Source: Microbacterium sp. (GTDB lineage: Bacteria; Actinomycetota; Actinomycetes; Actinomycetales; Microbacteriaceae). Taken from it: a DNA stretch of 64,000 nt. How positions within the stretch are numbered: the first letter of the stretch is position 1; every line of letters starts with the position of its first letter. The notes beneath the pieces are model-generated. The model was not told where the DNA came from. It saw nothing but the letters and a program-made list of their open reading frames with translations, and made no database searches. Below are positions 37,377 through 44,814 of this stretch, piece by piece. The stretch lies in contig JAFKIL010000004.1 in NCBI GenBank assembly GCA_017306415.1, forward strand, positions 228,437 through 292,436, written 5' to 3'. Made by a program: the position numbers and the translations under genes.

Positions 37377-37808
37377 ATGACTCAGACCTCCGCCTCCACC
37401 CGCCCCGCGGCCGACGCCGCACGGCGCGCCGCCTTCCGCCCGATCGTCGGCTTCGTGATCGCTTTCGTGGCGGTCAGCGCCGCGATGATCGCCTTCCTGG
37501 TCGGAATCGCGGCCACCGGAACCGGTGTCGACACGGCGATCTGGATCCGCTGCTCGCTCGTCCTCGCCAGCGCTGTCCTGCTGCTCGTGTTCGCCGTCGG
37601 AGCCGCCCGAGGTTCGCGCAGCGCATGGGTGCGCCTGCGGATCGTGAGTCCGATCGTCGTGGTCGCGGTGATCGTGATCGTCTCGATTCCCGGGTTCCTC
37701 CCCGACTGGGTACGGGTCGAACAGGCCGTCTGCGGTCTTCTCGTGCTGCCGGTGGCGGTCATGACGAACCTGCCGCGCATCGGGGGTCACTTCCCGCGGG
37801 AAGCGTAG
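37377..37808 (+). CDS. Membrane protein related to the 169-residue protein at 53554
   Basis: The 143-residue protein has four predicted helices (VGFVIAFVAVSAAMIAFLVGI, WIRCSLVLASAVLLLVFAVG, RIVSPIVVVAVIVIVSIPGF, and the C-terminal AVCGLLVLPVAVM). It shares layout and short motifs (AxWIRC/AVWMRC, then a proline-ending helix and EQxV) with the protein encoded at 53554-54063. No family name is known to me. It ends 9 bp before the histidine kinase and is likely in the same operon. Confidence 0.75.
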   Translation: MTQTSASTRPAADAARRAAFRPIVGFVIAFVAVSAAMIAFLVGIAATGTGVDTAIWIRCSLVLASAVLLLVFAVGAARGSRSAWVRLRIVSPIVVVAVIVIVSIPGFLPDWVRVEQAVCGLLVLPVAVMTNLPRIGGHFPREA

Positions 37809-37817
37809 GGTCGGATC

Positions 37818-38921
37818 GTGCTCGACCCCCGCTGGCGCCTCGTCCTGACGGTCACGCCCTACATCGTGCTGGGGATGCTCACCGTCTTCGCCCTGGGTGC
37901 CGAGTGGGGCGCGTGGTCGCACCTCGTGCCGACCCTGGTGCTGTGCGTCGTGGCGGTGGTGTGGATCCTCGTCTTCCGCACGCTTCTGCCCTCTCGCGAT
38001 CGTCCGGCGGCCATCGCGGTGTTCCTGTCGGGGTTCATCGTGATCAACCTCGTGCTCGTCTTGCGGGACAGCTGGTTCGGATTCCTGACGATCGCCACCT
38101 TCTCGTTCGCCTACTCGCTCGTGCGCTGGCCGTGGCAGCTCCTCGCGGTCGGCGCGACGGCCGTCGTCGCCGGGCTCGCGCAGAGCAAGGATCTGCGCAC
38201 GAGCCCGGCGACGGCACCCTGGGCCCTCGCCGTGATCGCCCTCAACATCATCGTGATGTGCGGTCTTGCGTGGGGGCTGCGCGTCGCGCAGCAGCAACAG
38301 GGCAGGATGTCGACCGAGCTCGAACGCTCCCGCCTCGCGCGCGAGATCCACGACACGCTCGCCCAGGGCTTCGTCGGCATCGTCACCCAGCTCCAGGCCG
38401 CCGAGCAGGCGCCGGGCGAGGCCGAGCGCCGACGGCACGCGGACGCCGCGTTGGCGCTCGCCCGAGAGGGTCTCGCCGAGGCGCGACGGTCGGTGCAGGC
38501 GCTGCGGCCGGCCCCGCTCGACGAGGTGCGCCTGGCGGGGGCGCTGCGCGGGCTGGCGGAGCGCTGGTCGGGTCGCACCGGCATCCCGGTCGAGGTCACC
38601 TCCTCCGGGGATGCCCTGCGCGTGTCGACGGATGCCGAGATCGCCCTCCTCCGCACCGCCCAGGAGGCCCTCGCCAACGTCGAGCGGCACGCCGCCGCCC
38701 GGCACGTCGGGCTGACGCTCGCGACCGATGCGCACGGCACCCGGCTGGAGGTACGCGACGACGGCCGGGGGTTCGATCCCGAGGCGTCCGTCCCAGCTGG
38801 TGCGGAAGGCGGATTCGGACTCGTCGCGATGCGCGAGCGGGTCGAGGCGCTGGCCGGCACGCTCGTCGTCGATTCCCGCCCCGGGCACGGTACCGCGGTA
38901 CGTGCGGAGATGCCGCGATGA
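37818..38921 (+). CDS. NarL-type sensor histidine kinase
   Basis: The 367-residue protein has four or five N-terminal membrane helices (residues 10-160), a HisKA_3 dimerisation helix with the phospho-histidine in RLAREIHDTLAQGFVGIVTQLQ, and a HATPase domain (AQEALANVERHAAARHVGLTL, then DDGRGFDPEA, then GGFGLVAMRERVEALAGTL). The signal is unknown. The GTG at 37818 is preceded by TAGGGTCGGATC. The response regulator start overlaps its stop by 4 bp. Confidence 0.92.
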   Translation: MLDPRWRLVLTVTPYIVLGMLTVFALGAEWGAWSHLVPTLVLCVVAVVWILVFRTLLPSRDRPAAIAVFLSGFIVINLVLVLRDSWFGFLTIATFSFAYSLVRWPWQLLAVGATAVVAGLAQSKDLRTSPATAPWALAVIALNIIVMCGLAWGLRVAQQQQGRMSTELERSRLAREIHDTLAQGFVGIVTQLQAAEQAPGEAERRRHADAALALAREGLAEARRSVQALRPAPLDEVRLAGALRGLAERWSGRTGIPVEVTSSGDALRVSTDAEIALLRTAQEALANVERHAAARHVGLTLATDAHGTRLEVRDDGRGFDPEASVPAGAEGGFGLVAMRERVEALAGTLVVDSRPGHGTAVRAEMPR

Positions 38922-39547
38922 CGGTTCTGCGCCTGCTCGTGGTCGATGACCACCCCGTCGTGCGGGACGGGATCGTCGGGATGGTGTCGTCGGACCCCGC
39001 GATCGCGGTCGTGGGCGAGGCATCCGACGGGGCGGAGGCCGTGCGCCTCGCGCGAGTCCTGGAGCCGGACGTCGTGCTGATGGACCTGCGGATGCCGCGC
39101 ATGGGCGGCGTCGCGGCGATCCGAGAGCTGCAGCGCCTCGGCGTGCCGGCACGCGTGCTCGTGCTGACGACGTTCGACGCCGACGCCGACGTCCTGCCCG
39201 CCATCGAGGCCGGCGCCACCGGGTATCTCCTGAAGGATGCGCCGTCGGCGGAGCTCATCCGGGCGATCCGCGCCGCCGCCGCGGGGGAGGTCGTGCTCGC
39301 GCCGTCCGTCGCATCCCGCCTCGTGGGGCGCGTGCGGGCATCGGAGACGAGCCTGCTCAGTCCGCGCGAACTCGAGGTGCTCGCACTCGTGGCCGACGGC
39401 GCCACCAACCGTGTCGCGGGGGAGCGTCTGCACCTCAGCGAGGCGACGATCAAGACGCACCTGCTGAGCATCTACGCCAAGCTCGGCGTGGGCGATCGAG
39501 CCGCGGCCGTCGCCGAGGGGTTCCGGCGCGGACTCCTCGACGCCTGA
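38918..39547 (+). CDS. LuxR-family response regulator, partner of the adjacent kinase
   Basis: The 209-residue protein has a receiver domain (LLVVDDHPVVRDGIVGM, phospho-acceptor in VVLMDLRMPRMGG, LVLTTFDADADVLPAIEAGATGYLLKDAP) and a LuxR helix-turn-helix (LSPRELEVLALVADGATNRVAGERLHLSEATIKTHLLSIYAKLGV). It overlaps the kinase by 4 bp, so the two are a cognate pair. The upstream membrane protein may be a third member of the system. Confidence 0.93.
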   Translation: MTVLRLLVVDDHPVVRDGIVGMVSSDPAIAVVGEASDGAEAVRLARVLEPDVVLMDLRMPRMGGVAAIRELQRLGVPARVLVLTTFDADADVLPAIEAGATGYLLKDAPSAELIRAIRAAAAGEVVLAPSVASRLVGRVRASETSLLSPRELEVLALVADGATNRVAGERLHLSEATIKTHLLSIYAKLGVGDRAAAVAEGFRRGLLDA

Positions 39548-39565
39548 GCCTGAGCCTGATCCGGG

Positions 39566-39883
39566 CTACAGGCTCTCCGCGATGCGCTTGATCGCGGCGA
39601 GACGGCGGTCCCACTCGGCGCCGATCGCGTCGAGACGTCGCGCCGTCTCGGCGAGCTGCGACCCGAGCACGCGGTAGCGCACCTCGCGCCCGACGGTCTC
39701 CGATTCGACGACCCCCACCGCCTCCAGCACGGCGAGGTGCTTCGCGATCGCCTGGCGCGACACGGGCAGGCGCCCGGCGAGGGCGGACGCCGAGGCATCC
39801 CCCTCGCCGAGCGCCTCCAGGATGCTCCACCGGGTCTCGTCCCCGAGCGCGGCGAACATCGGGACCAGCGTCAGTGTGCTCAC
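39566..39883 (-). CDS. ArsR-family regulator paired with an SRPBCC protein
   Basis: The 105-residue protein has the ArsR winged helix: MFAALGDETRWSILEALGEGDASASALAGRLPVSRQAIAKHLAVLEAVGVVESETVGREVRYRVLG. Its GTG start at 39883 overlaps the end of the SRPBCC gene by 4 bp. Pairing of a repressor with an AHSA1-type protein is common in actinobacteria. It probably represses the shared promoter at 40384-40437. Confidence 0.9.
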   Translation of the reverse strand: MSTLTLVPMFAALGDETRWSILEALGEGDASASALAGRLPVSRQAIAKHLAVLEAVGVVESETVGREVRYRVLGSQLAETARRLDAIGAEWDRRLAAIKRIAESL

Positions 39884-40359
39884 GGGCGCTTCTCGAACAG
39901 CGCGACGAGCTTGTCGAGCTCGGAGTTCCAGCCCTCGCGGTGCGCGGCGAGGTTGGCGCGCGGGTCCGAGGTCGTCTCGAACCCGGTCTCGACGACGGTC
40001 AGCTGCGTCGCGTCGCCCACCGGCTCGAGGGTGAAGGTGAAGACCGTCGAATGCTCGGGGTCGACGGTCTCGGGCAGGTGGCCGGCAGCGTCGTCGTTGC
40101 CCCAGCGGTAGGAGACCGAGTGCGGCTCGTCGATGGCCTCGATCCGCAGGGGCACGGCGCCGTAGTCGGGGAAGGTCATCGTGCCGGTCGCCCCGACCGC
40201 CGCGCCGTCGAGCACCGTCTGGCCGAACCAGGCCGAGATGTGCTCGGGCTGCGTGACGGCGCGCCAGACCTTGTCGACGGATGCCGCGATGCGGATTGTG
40301 CGACGCACTGAGAAGGCGGCCTCGTCGACTACCGACTCCTCGTTCACTGTCATGCTCAT
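39880..40359 (-). CDS. SRPBCC (AHSA1-type) protein
   Basis: The 159-residue protein has an AHSA1/START-like fold: SVRRTIRIAASVDKVWRAVTQPEHISAWFGQTVLDG, then SYRWGN near residue 86, and VETGFETTSDPRANLAAHREGWNSELDKLVALFE at the C-terminal helix. Such proteins hold a hydrophobic ligand; the ligand is unknown. It is the first gene of the two-gene operon. Two start codons, at 40359 and 40353, are possible. Confidence 0.88.
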   Translation of the reverse strand: MSMTVNEESVVDEAAFSVRRTIRIAASVDKVWRAVTQPEHISAWFGQTVLDGAAVGATGTMTFPDYGAVPLRIEAIDEPHSVSYRWGNDDAAGHLPETVDPEHSTVFTFTLEPVGDATQLTVVETGFETTSDPRANLAAHREGWNSELDKLVALFEKRP

Positions 40360-40383
40360 GATCGTCCTCTGCTCAGATGGTTA

Positions 40384-40437
40384 TTGCAACTAAAGGGTTG
40401 CACATAGCCACCATAAGTGCAACCTTCGAGTTGCAAC
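40384..40437 (-). promoter_or_regulatory. Operator region of the SRPBCC/ArsR operon
   Basis: Four TTGCAA-like elements occur in 54 bp: 40384-40390, 40397-40403, 40417-40423 and 40430-40437. The middle two (GTTGCAC and GTGCAAC) form a perfect inverted repeat with a 13-bp spacer. This fits a winged-helix repressor site over the promoter of the operon. Confidence 0.7.
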
Positions 40438-40447
40438 AGGCGGATGC

Positions 40448-40861
40448 TCAGCGTGCGGCGCCCGCCATACCTCGCGTCAGACGCGCCGATGAGTTGAGAT
40501 ACCCGGCCGCGATGACGGCGGCCACGGCGAATGCGGCCGCGCGCGCGACCGGCTCGGCCCAGCTCGCGGGGGCCGTGGCATAGCCGATCGCCTGCGCCGC
40601 GAACAGAGCGCCGAGCACGTACCCTGCGGCGGGACGCTCCGTCATCCTCCACCAGGGGCGAGGGGGCGCGATGTCCTCACTGTCTCCTGGGAAGGTCCGG
40701 GTGCAGAACCACACCATCGCGACGGGAAGTCCGACGGCTGCGATGTAGCCGGCCACGGGTGTTGTCGTCACACCCAGCGTGAGGGTGACGACCACGATGC
40801 CGATGTACCAGGCGGTGATGGTGGCGATCTTCGTGCCCGCGGTCGTGATGCGCAGTCTCAT
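40448..40861 (-). CDS. Four-helix membrane protein of unknown function
   Basis: The 137-residue product has predicted helices around IATITAWYIGIVVVTLTLGV, GYIAAVGLPVAMVWFC, AGYVLGALFAAQAIGYA and AAAFAVAAVIAAGYL. I do not recognise a family. The ATG at 40861 follows GGAAG. A cluster of GTTGCA elements shared with the SRPBCC promoter lies just past its 3' end. Confidence 0.65.
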   Translation of the reverse strand: MRLRITTAGTKIATITAWYIGIVVVTLTLGVTTTPVAGYIAAVGLPVAMVWFCTRTFPGDSEDIAPPRPWWRMTERPAAGYVLGALFAAQAIGYATAPASWAEPVARAAAFAVAAVIAAGYLNSSARLTRGMAGAAR

Positions 40862-40962
40862 GAGAGCTCTTCCGTTGCAGGAGATGAAGCGCGCATCTAT
40901 GCACGATTCGAGACAACAATGGTGACGGGAGGTCAGCACCGTCAACCCCCAGAAGTGAGGGT

Positions 40963-41538
40963 TCAGCGGTAGCGGAAGTGCTGTGCGCACGTGTTCACCC
41001 AATCGGCGAACCGGCGTGCGGCGGTGAGGTCGTTCGCCCCGACCGGCACCAGCCAGAGCTGCGGAGGAGCCTCGATGACGAGGTACACGGCCCGGCGGTC
41101 GAGCCGCCCGAACTGCCCGGCTCGCAGGGTCCCGCCCGCGGTGAGCAGGCTCCGGTTCGTGACCGCCTCGCCGAGCGACCGGCGCTTGCTGATCTCGCCG
41201 ACGGTCGCGACCGAGGCCGCCACGTCGCGCACCGGCCGGCTGTGCGCGCCGAAGTGGACCCACCGGCCGTCGACCGTGATGCCGCCGTAGTCGCGGGCAT
41301 CCGCCCCGACCCGGGTGCGGGCGGTCCACCTCCGCCCGTCCCACCAGCGCACCCGTCCGTGGCCGTCGTCGAACCAGCCGGCCGCGGCCGCTGTCGGCGC
41401 GGAGAGCACCGCGTCCGTCCGCACCTCGATGCGGGTCTCGCTGAGGTCGACGTGGTCGCCCGTCCAGCGCGTTCCGTCCCACCATCGGTGCCTGCCGGTG
41501 CCGTCGTCGTACCAGCCCGGCTCGATCGTGCCGCTCAT
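40963..41538 (-). CDS. Protein with two DUF2510 motifs
   Basis: The 191-residue protein carries two copies of the short DUF2510 motif, GWYDDGTGRHRWWDGTRWT at residues 8-26 and GWFDDGHGRVRWWDGRRWT at residues 54-72. A C-terminal domain of about 100 residues (DYGGITVDGRWVHFGAHSRPVRDVAASVATVGEISKRR) looks like a PH-type beta fold. In actinobacteria DUF2510 is usually found at the end of membrane proteins; here no membrane helix is present. The function is unknown. Confidence 0.8.
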   Translation of the reverse strand: MSGTIEPGWYDDGTGRHRWWDGTRWTGDHVDLSETRIEVRTDAVLSAPTAAAAGWFDDGHGRVRWWDGRRWTARTRVGADARDYGGITVDGRWVHFGAHSRPVRDVAASVATVGEISKRRSLGEAVTNRSLLTAGGTLRAGQFGRLDRRAVYLVIEAPPQLWLVPVGANDLTAARRFADWVNTCAQHFRYR

Positions 41539-41583
41539 GCGTCGAGGCTAACCCCGGGTCCCCCCCCATCCGTCGCGACCGTC

Positions 41584-42060
41584 CTATTCCGCGCTGCCGA
41601 GCTCGTTGCCGGCGGGGTCCACGACGATGACCCGACGGAGACCCGGCATCGGCGAGTCGGGTCCCGCGGTGATGTGCGTACGGAACTCGAGCGCGACGAC
41701 GGCGCCGTTCTCACCCGGTGCGAGGGCGGTCACCCTGACTCGCAGCTCGCTGTCATCGAGCGGATCGATCGACACGACATTGCACGCCCACGCGACCCGA
41801 TCGTTCTCGCACGCCTGCTGCAGCGTCGGCTGGCCGAGCGCCGCGAGCATGTGTGCTGTCACCGCCACGGCGGAGGGCGTCGACGCGGCGGACGGCGTCG
41901 ATGCGGGCGACGGCGGTGGCGCGCTCCTGCTGCCCGTGCGGGGGAGGAGGCTGGCGATCACGGCGAGGGTCGCTAGGAGCACGATGAGGACGAACCACCA
42001 CCGCAGATAGAACGGGCGCGGGGCCGGCGGCGGGGGAGCGGATGCCTCGACCCCGGTCAT
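41584..42060 (-). CDS. Membrane-anchored protein of unknown function
   Basis: A proline-rich cytosolic start of 17 residues precedes one membrane helix (YLRWWFVLIVLLATLAVIASLLP). A Pro/Ser/Ala linker and an extracytoplasmic domain of about 95 residues follow, with two cysteines (QACENDRVAWACNV) that may form a disulfide. The domain has a DUF4352/immunoglobulin-like pattern (ALEFRTHITAG, VIVVDPAGNEL), but this is a guess. It overlaps the ribbon-helix-helix gene by 4 bp and is likely co-expressed. Confidence 0.7.
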   Translation of the reverse strand: MTGVEASAPPPPAPRPFYLRWWFVLIVLLATLAVIASLLPRTGSRSAPPPSPASTPSAASTPSAVAVTAHMLAALGQPTLQQACENDRVAWACNVVSIDPLDDSELRVRVTALAPGENGAVVALEFRTHITAGPDSPMPGLRRVIVVDPAGNELGSAE

Positions 42061-42311
42061 CCGCGACTCTCGGCGTCGTCGATGCGATGCGCATCCTCCG
42101 CGGTGAGGTCGAGGCCGTAGACCTCCTTGAGCTGGCGGATCTTCTCGGTCGTCTCCGGGCCGAACGGCGGCTTCCCCTCGAAGGCGTGCAGCACGATGCC
42201 CTCGAGCAGGTCGCCGAGCGACAGGTCGAGGTACTCGGCGAGCGCCTTGAGGACCTTGAGCGTCCGCGTCTCGATGCGTACGCCGGTCTGGGATCTCGTT
42301 ACGGTTACCAT
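42057..42311 (-). CDS. Small ribbon-helix-helix-like regulator
   Basis: The 84-residue protein starts VTVTRSQTGVRIETRTLKVLKALAEYLDLSLGDLLEGIVLHAFEGK, with a short N-terminal strand, then two helices as in ribbon-helix-helix DNA-binding proteins. The C-terminal part is charged. It has no obvious toxin partner: the next gene encodes a membrane protein. Its start codon lies inside a perfect palindrome, consistent with autoregulation. Confidence 0.7.
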   Translation of the reverse strand: MVTVTRSQTGVRIETRTLKVLKALAEYLDLSLGDLLEGIVLHAFEGKPPFGPETTEKIRQLKEVYGLDLTAEDAHRIDDAESRG

Positions 42312-42325
42312 GGTAACAATGTAAC
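42298..42325 (-). promoter_or_regulatory. Palindrome overlapping the start codon of the RHH gene
   Basis: GTTACCATGGTAAC at 42304-42317 is a perfect 14-bp palindrome containing the ATG. Outer GTTAC (42298-42302) and GTAAC (42321-42325) add further half sites. A dimeric ribbon-helix-helix protein bound here would block its own translation start region or promoter. Confidence 0.7.
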
Positions 42326-42400
42326 ACAGGATGACCGGGCGCGCCTGCGCCGATCCGCCGCCTCGGGCGCGATTCGCCCCCGTCTTGACGTCCCCGCGGG

Positions 42401-42534
42401 TTCGAAAACGCGGATCAACCGGAGGACACGCCGCAGCCCGAGCGCGACGCGCCGGTCAGGGCCCTCGCCCGTCCGCGTTTTCGAACGCGCGCGGGTCGGG
42501 TCCCCGCCCGTCCGCGTTTTCGGACGCGCGCGGT
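42401..42534. repeat. Palindrome with a duplicated right arm
   Basis: The arm at 42401-42414 (TTCGAAAACGCGGA) is perfectly complementary to 42472-42485. The right arm, extended to 28 bp (42468-42495), is repeated at 42507-42534 with one difference. The unit follows the stop of the flavoprotein gene on the minus strand and may end its transcription. The remaining gap between the two genes (42312-42400) shows nothing. Confidence 0.75.
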
Positions 42535-42570
42535 GCGGGCTCCGACCCCCGGCTCCTCGCCCGGCCGGCG

Positions 42571-44196
42571 TCAGCCCGCGAGCGCGCGGTGGACGGATGC
42601 CACGGCGCTGGAGCCTTCGCCGACCGCGGCGGCGACCCGTTTCATCGAGCCGCGCCGCACATCGCCGGCCGCGAAGACGCCCGGGACGGAGGTCTCGAAC
42701 GGCAGCGGCTCACGGCCCATCGACTGCCAGTGGTCGAGCGTCTGTGTGGTGACGTCGGTGCCGGTGCGGATGAAACCGGCCTCGTCGCGGTCGAGCGACA
42801 GCCATCCGGCCGCGGGGTCGGCCCCGATGAAGCAGAAGAGGCCCTTCGCGTCGACGGATCCGACGCTGTCGATGTGGACCGAGCGCAGCGACCCGTCGCC
42901 GTCCAGGCCCACGACGTTCGATCCGGTGTGCAGGTGGATGCGGGGGTCGTCGCGGATGCGGTCGACGAGGTACGACGACATCCGCGCGCCGAGGTCCTGT
43001 CCGCGCACGACGAGGTGCACCGGGCAGCCGTTCGACGACAGGTACAGCGCCGCCTGCCCGGCCGAGTTCGCACCGCCCACGACCACGACGGGCGAGCCGT
43101 TCACCTGCTTGAGCTCCAGCGGCGTCGCCGCGTAGTAGATCCCGGAGCGCTCGAAATCCTCCCAGCGGTCGAGGTGCAGCGTCCGGTAGGCGGCGCCGGA
43201 CGTCACGATGACCGAGCGGGCGCGGATGACGCGGCCGTCCGCGAGCGTCACATCGAGTCCGTCCTCCACCCGTTGAAGGTCGACGGCCTCGCACGGCGCG
43301 CACACGCGCACCCCGAACTTGATCGCCTGCAGCGTCGCCTGCCCGATGAGGTCGCCGCCGCTGACCCCGAACGGGAACCCGAGGAAGTTCTCGATGCGCG
43401 AGGTGGACGCCGCCTGGCCGCCGGGGGCGACCGCCTCCAGCAGCACGACGCTCAGCCCCTCGGACGCCCCGTAGATCGCTGCCGCCAGGCCCGCGGGTCC
43501 GCCGCCGACCACGACGAGGTCGACGACCGCCTCCGTGCCCGGCTCGTAGCTCAGCCCCAGCTGTTCGGCGACCATGCCGGGCGTCGCGCGCGTGATCGCC
43601 TCCCCCTGGACGAAGGCGATCGGAAGGTCGGCCTCGATGTACGTGTGACCGCCGGGTGCGGGCTCGTCGGGCGCGAGCGCGACGGCCGTGTGGACGAGGT
43701 CGAAGCGCTCCGCGAACCGGCGGAGGGCGAGGAACTCCCGCGACGTGCCGTATCCGACGAACTTGAGGGTCAGCGCGGCCGGTCCCGTCCGCAGCGACTC
43801 GCGCCGTGCCCACAGCGCGTGCAGCAGCAGGTCGCCCAGCTCGTCGTCCTCCGCGAGCTTCCGGCGCAGGTCCGCACGGGAGAGCGACCGGACGCGCGCC
43901 GGCCCCTTCGCCCGCGCCGACAGGAAGGCGCGCTGGCCGTTGAGCAGTCCCAGCTCGCCGGCGAACGACCGCGGGCCCATGACGGTGATGAGCTCTTCGC
44001 CGATCCACCACAGTGCGTCGCGCACGATCTCGACCTCGCCGGACTCGATGAGGATCATCGGGTAGTCGGCATCGCCCGTGCGGAACACGTGCTCGCCGTC
44101 GGCGACGTCGTGCGCCTCGGTGCCCGCGCACAGGCGCTCCCACTGCTCGTCCGTCAGGACGGGGGTGATGGTCGGGTCGCTCGCGCGGGCGCTCAT
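42571..44196 (-). CDS. Thioredoxin-reductase-like flavoprotein with a cyclic-nucleotide-binding domain
   Basis: The 541-residue protein has an N-terminal cNMP-binding fold (HVFRTGDADYPMILIESGEVEIV, FAGELGLLNGQRAFLSARA), a short thioredoxin-like linker (residues 140-210) and a TrxR-like FAD/NAD domain: VVVGGGPAGLAAAIYGASEGLSVVLLEA, VVVVGGANSAGQAALYLS, and VFAAGDVRRGSMKRVAAAVGEGSSA. The redox CxxC of thioredoxin reductase is replaced by IYYAATP, so it cannot be a normal thioredoxin reductase. The ATG at 44196 follows GGAAGGA. It is divergent from the UBP zinc-finger gene. Confidence 0.88.
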   Translation of the reverse strand: MSARASDPTITPVLTDEQWERLCAGTEAHDVADGEHVFRTGDADYPMILIESGEVEIVRDALWWIGEELITVMGPRSFAGELGLLNGQRAFLSARAKGPARVRSLSRADLRRKLAEDDELGDLLLHALWARRESLRTGPAALTLKFVGYGTSREFLALRRFAERFDLVHTAVALAPDEPAPGGHTYIEADLPIAFVQGEAITRATPGMVAEQLGLSYEPGTEAVVDLVVVGGGPAGLAAAIYGASEGLSVVLLEAVAPGGQAASTSRIENFLGFPFGVSGGDLIGQATLQAIKFGVRVCAPCEAVDLQRVEDGLDVTLADGRVIRARSVIVTSGAAYRTLHLDRWEDFERSGIYYAATPLELKQVNGSPVVVVGGANSAGQAALYLSSNGCPVHLVVRGQDLGARMSSYLVDRIRDDPRIHLHTGSNVVGLDGDGSLRSVHIDSVGSVDAKGLFCFIGADPAAGWLSLDRDEAGFIRTGTDVTTQTLDHWQSMGREPLPFETSVPGVFAAGDVRRGSMKRVAAAVGEGSSAVASVHRALAG

Positions 44197-44279
44197 GGCT
44201 GTCCTTCCGGGGAGATGGTGTGGGAACAGTATCCCGCCCGACCTGGCACGGGCGCGCACCGTCGCCTAGAGTGCGGACG

Positions 44280-44639
44280 ATGACCGATTCAGAGATCGAC
44301 CCGAGCGTCCCGCCGTCCGGCACCGGCTGCGTCGAATGCGACGAGCACGGCGGATGGTGGGTCCACCTGCGGCGCTGCACCGAATGCGGGCACATCGGAT
44401 GCTGCGACTCGTCGCCCGCGCAGCACGCGACCGCGCACTTCCGCGAGACCGGCCACCGGTACATCCGCAGCTTCGAGCCCGGTGAGTCGTGGTTCTGGGA
44501 CTACGCCACCGCGCAGGGCTTCGACGGTCCCTCGCTCGCGCCGCCGGAGTCGCGGCCCGTCGAGCAGGGGTCGCCGGGACCGCGCGACCGCGTCCCCGCG
44601 GACTGGCAGGAGCAGCTGGAGCGGCTCGGCCGGACGTAG
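44280..44639 (+). CDS. UBP-type zinc-finger protein
   Basis: The 119-residue protein carries a UBP-type zinc finger: GCVECDEHGGWWVHLRRCTECGHIGCCDSSPAQHATAHFRETGHRYIRSFEPGESWFWDY. The paired cysteines and histidines bind zinc. In bacteria this finger is often next to a cyclic-nucleotide-binding flavoprotein, as here. Its partner and role are unknown. Confidence 0.88.
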   Translation: MTDSEIDPSVPPSGTGCVECDEHGGWWVHLRRCTECGHIGCCDSSPAQHATAHFRETGHRYIRSFEPGESWFWDYATAQGFDGPSLAPPESRPVEQGSPGPRDRVPADWQEQLERLGRT

Positions 44640-44814
44640 TCGTGCTCCGTCGCGGCTATCCACGCCGTCGATGACGGGGATCACCGATCATCGCTTCCGG
44701 TTATGGATGCGCGCGGCTTCAATGGGGGTCATCCCGCGACGGAGCGGGATGCGCGAGTGCGCGTGTCCGCCCGGACGGACCGCAGCCCGCACCTGACCCC
44801 GAGGAGATTCGACG

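Noticed and set aside
41584-42311. Toxin-antitoxin pair formed by the RHH gene and its overlapping neighbour
   Set aside because: The neighbour has a membrane helix and an extracytoplasmic domain with no toxin motif, unlike the clear VapBC pair at 55175-55794.
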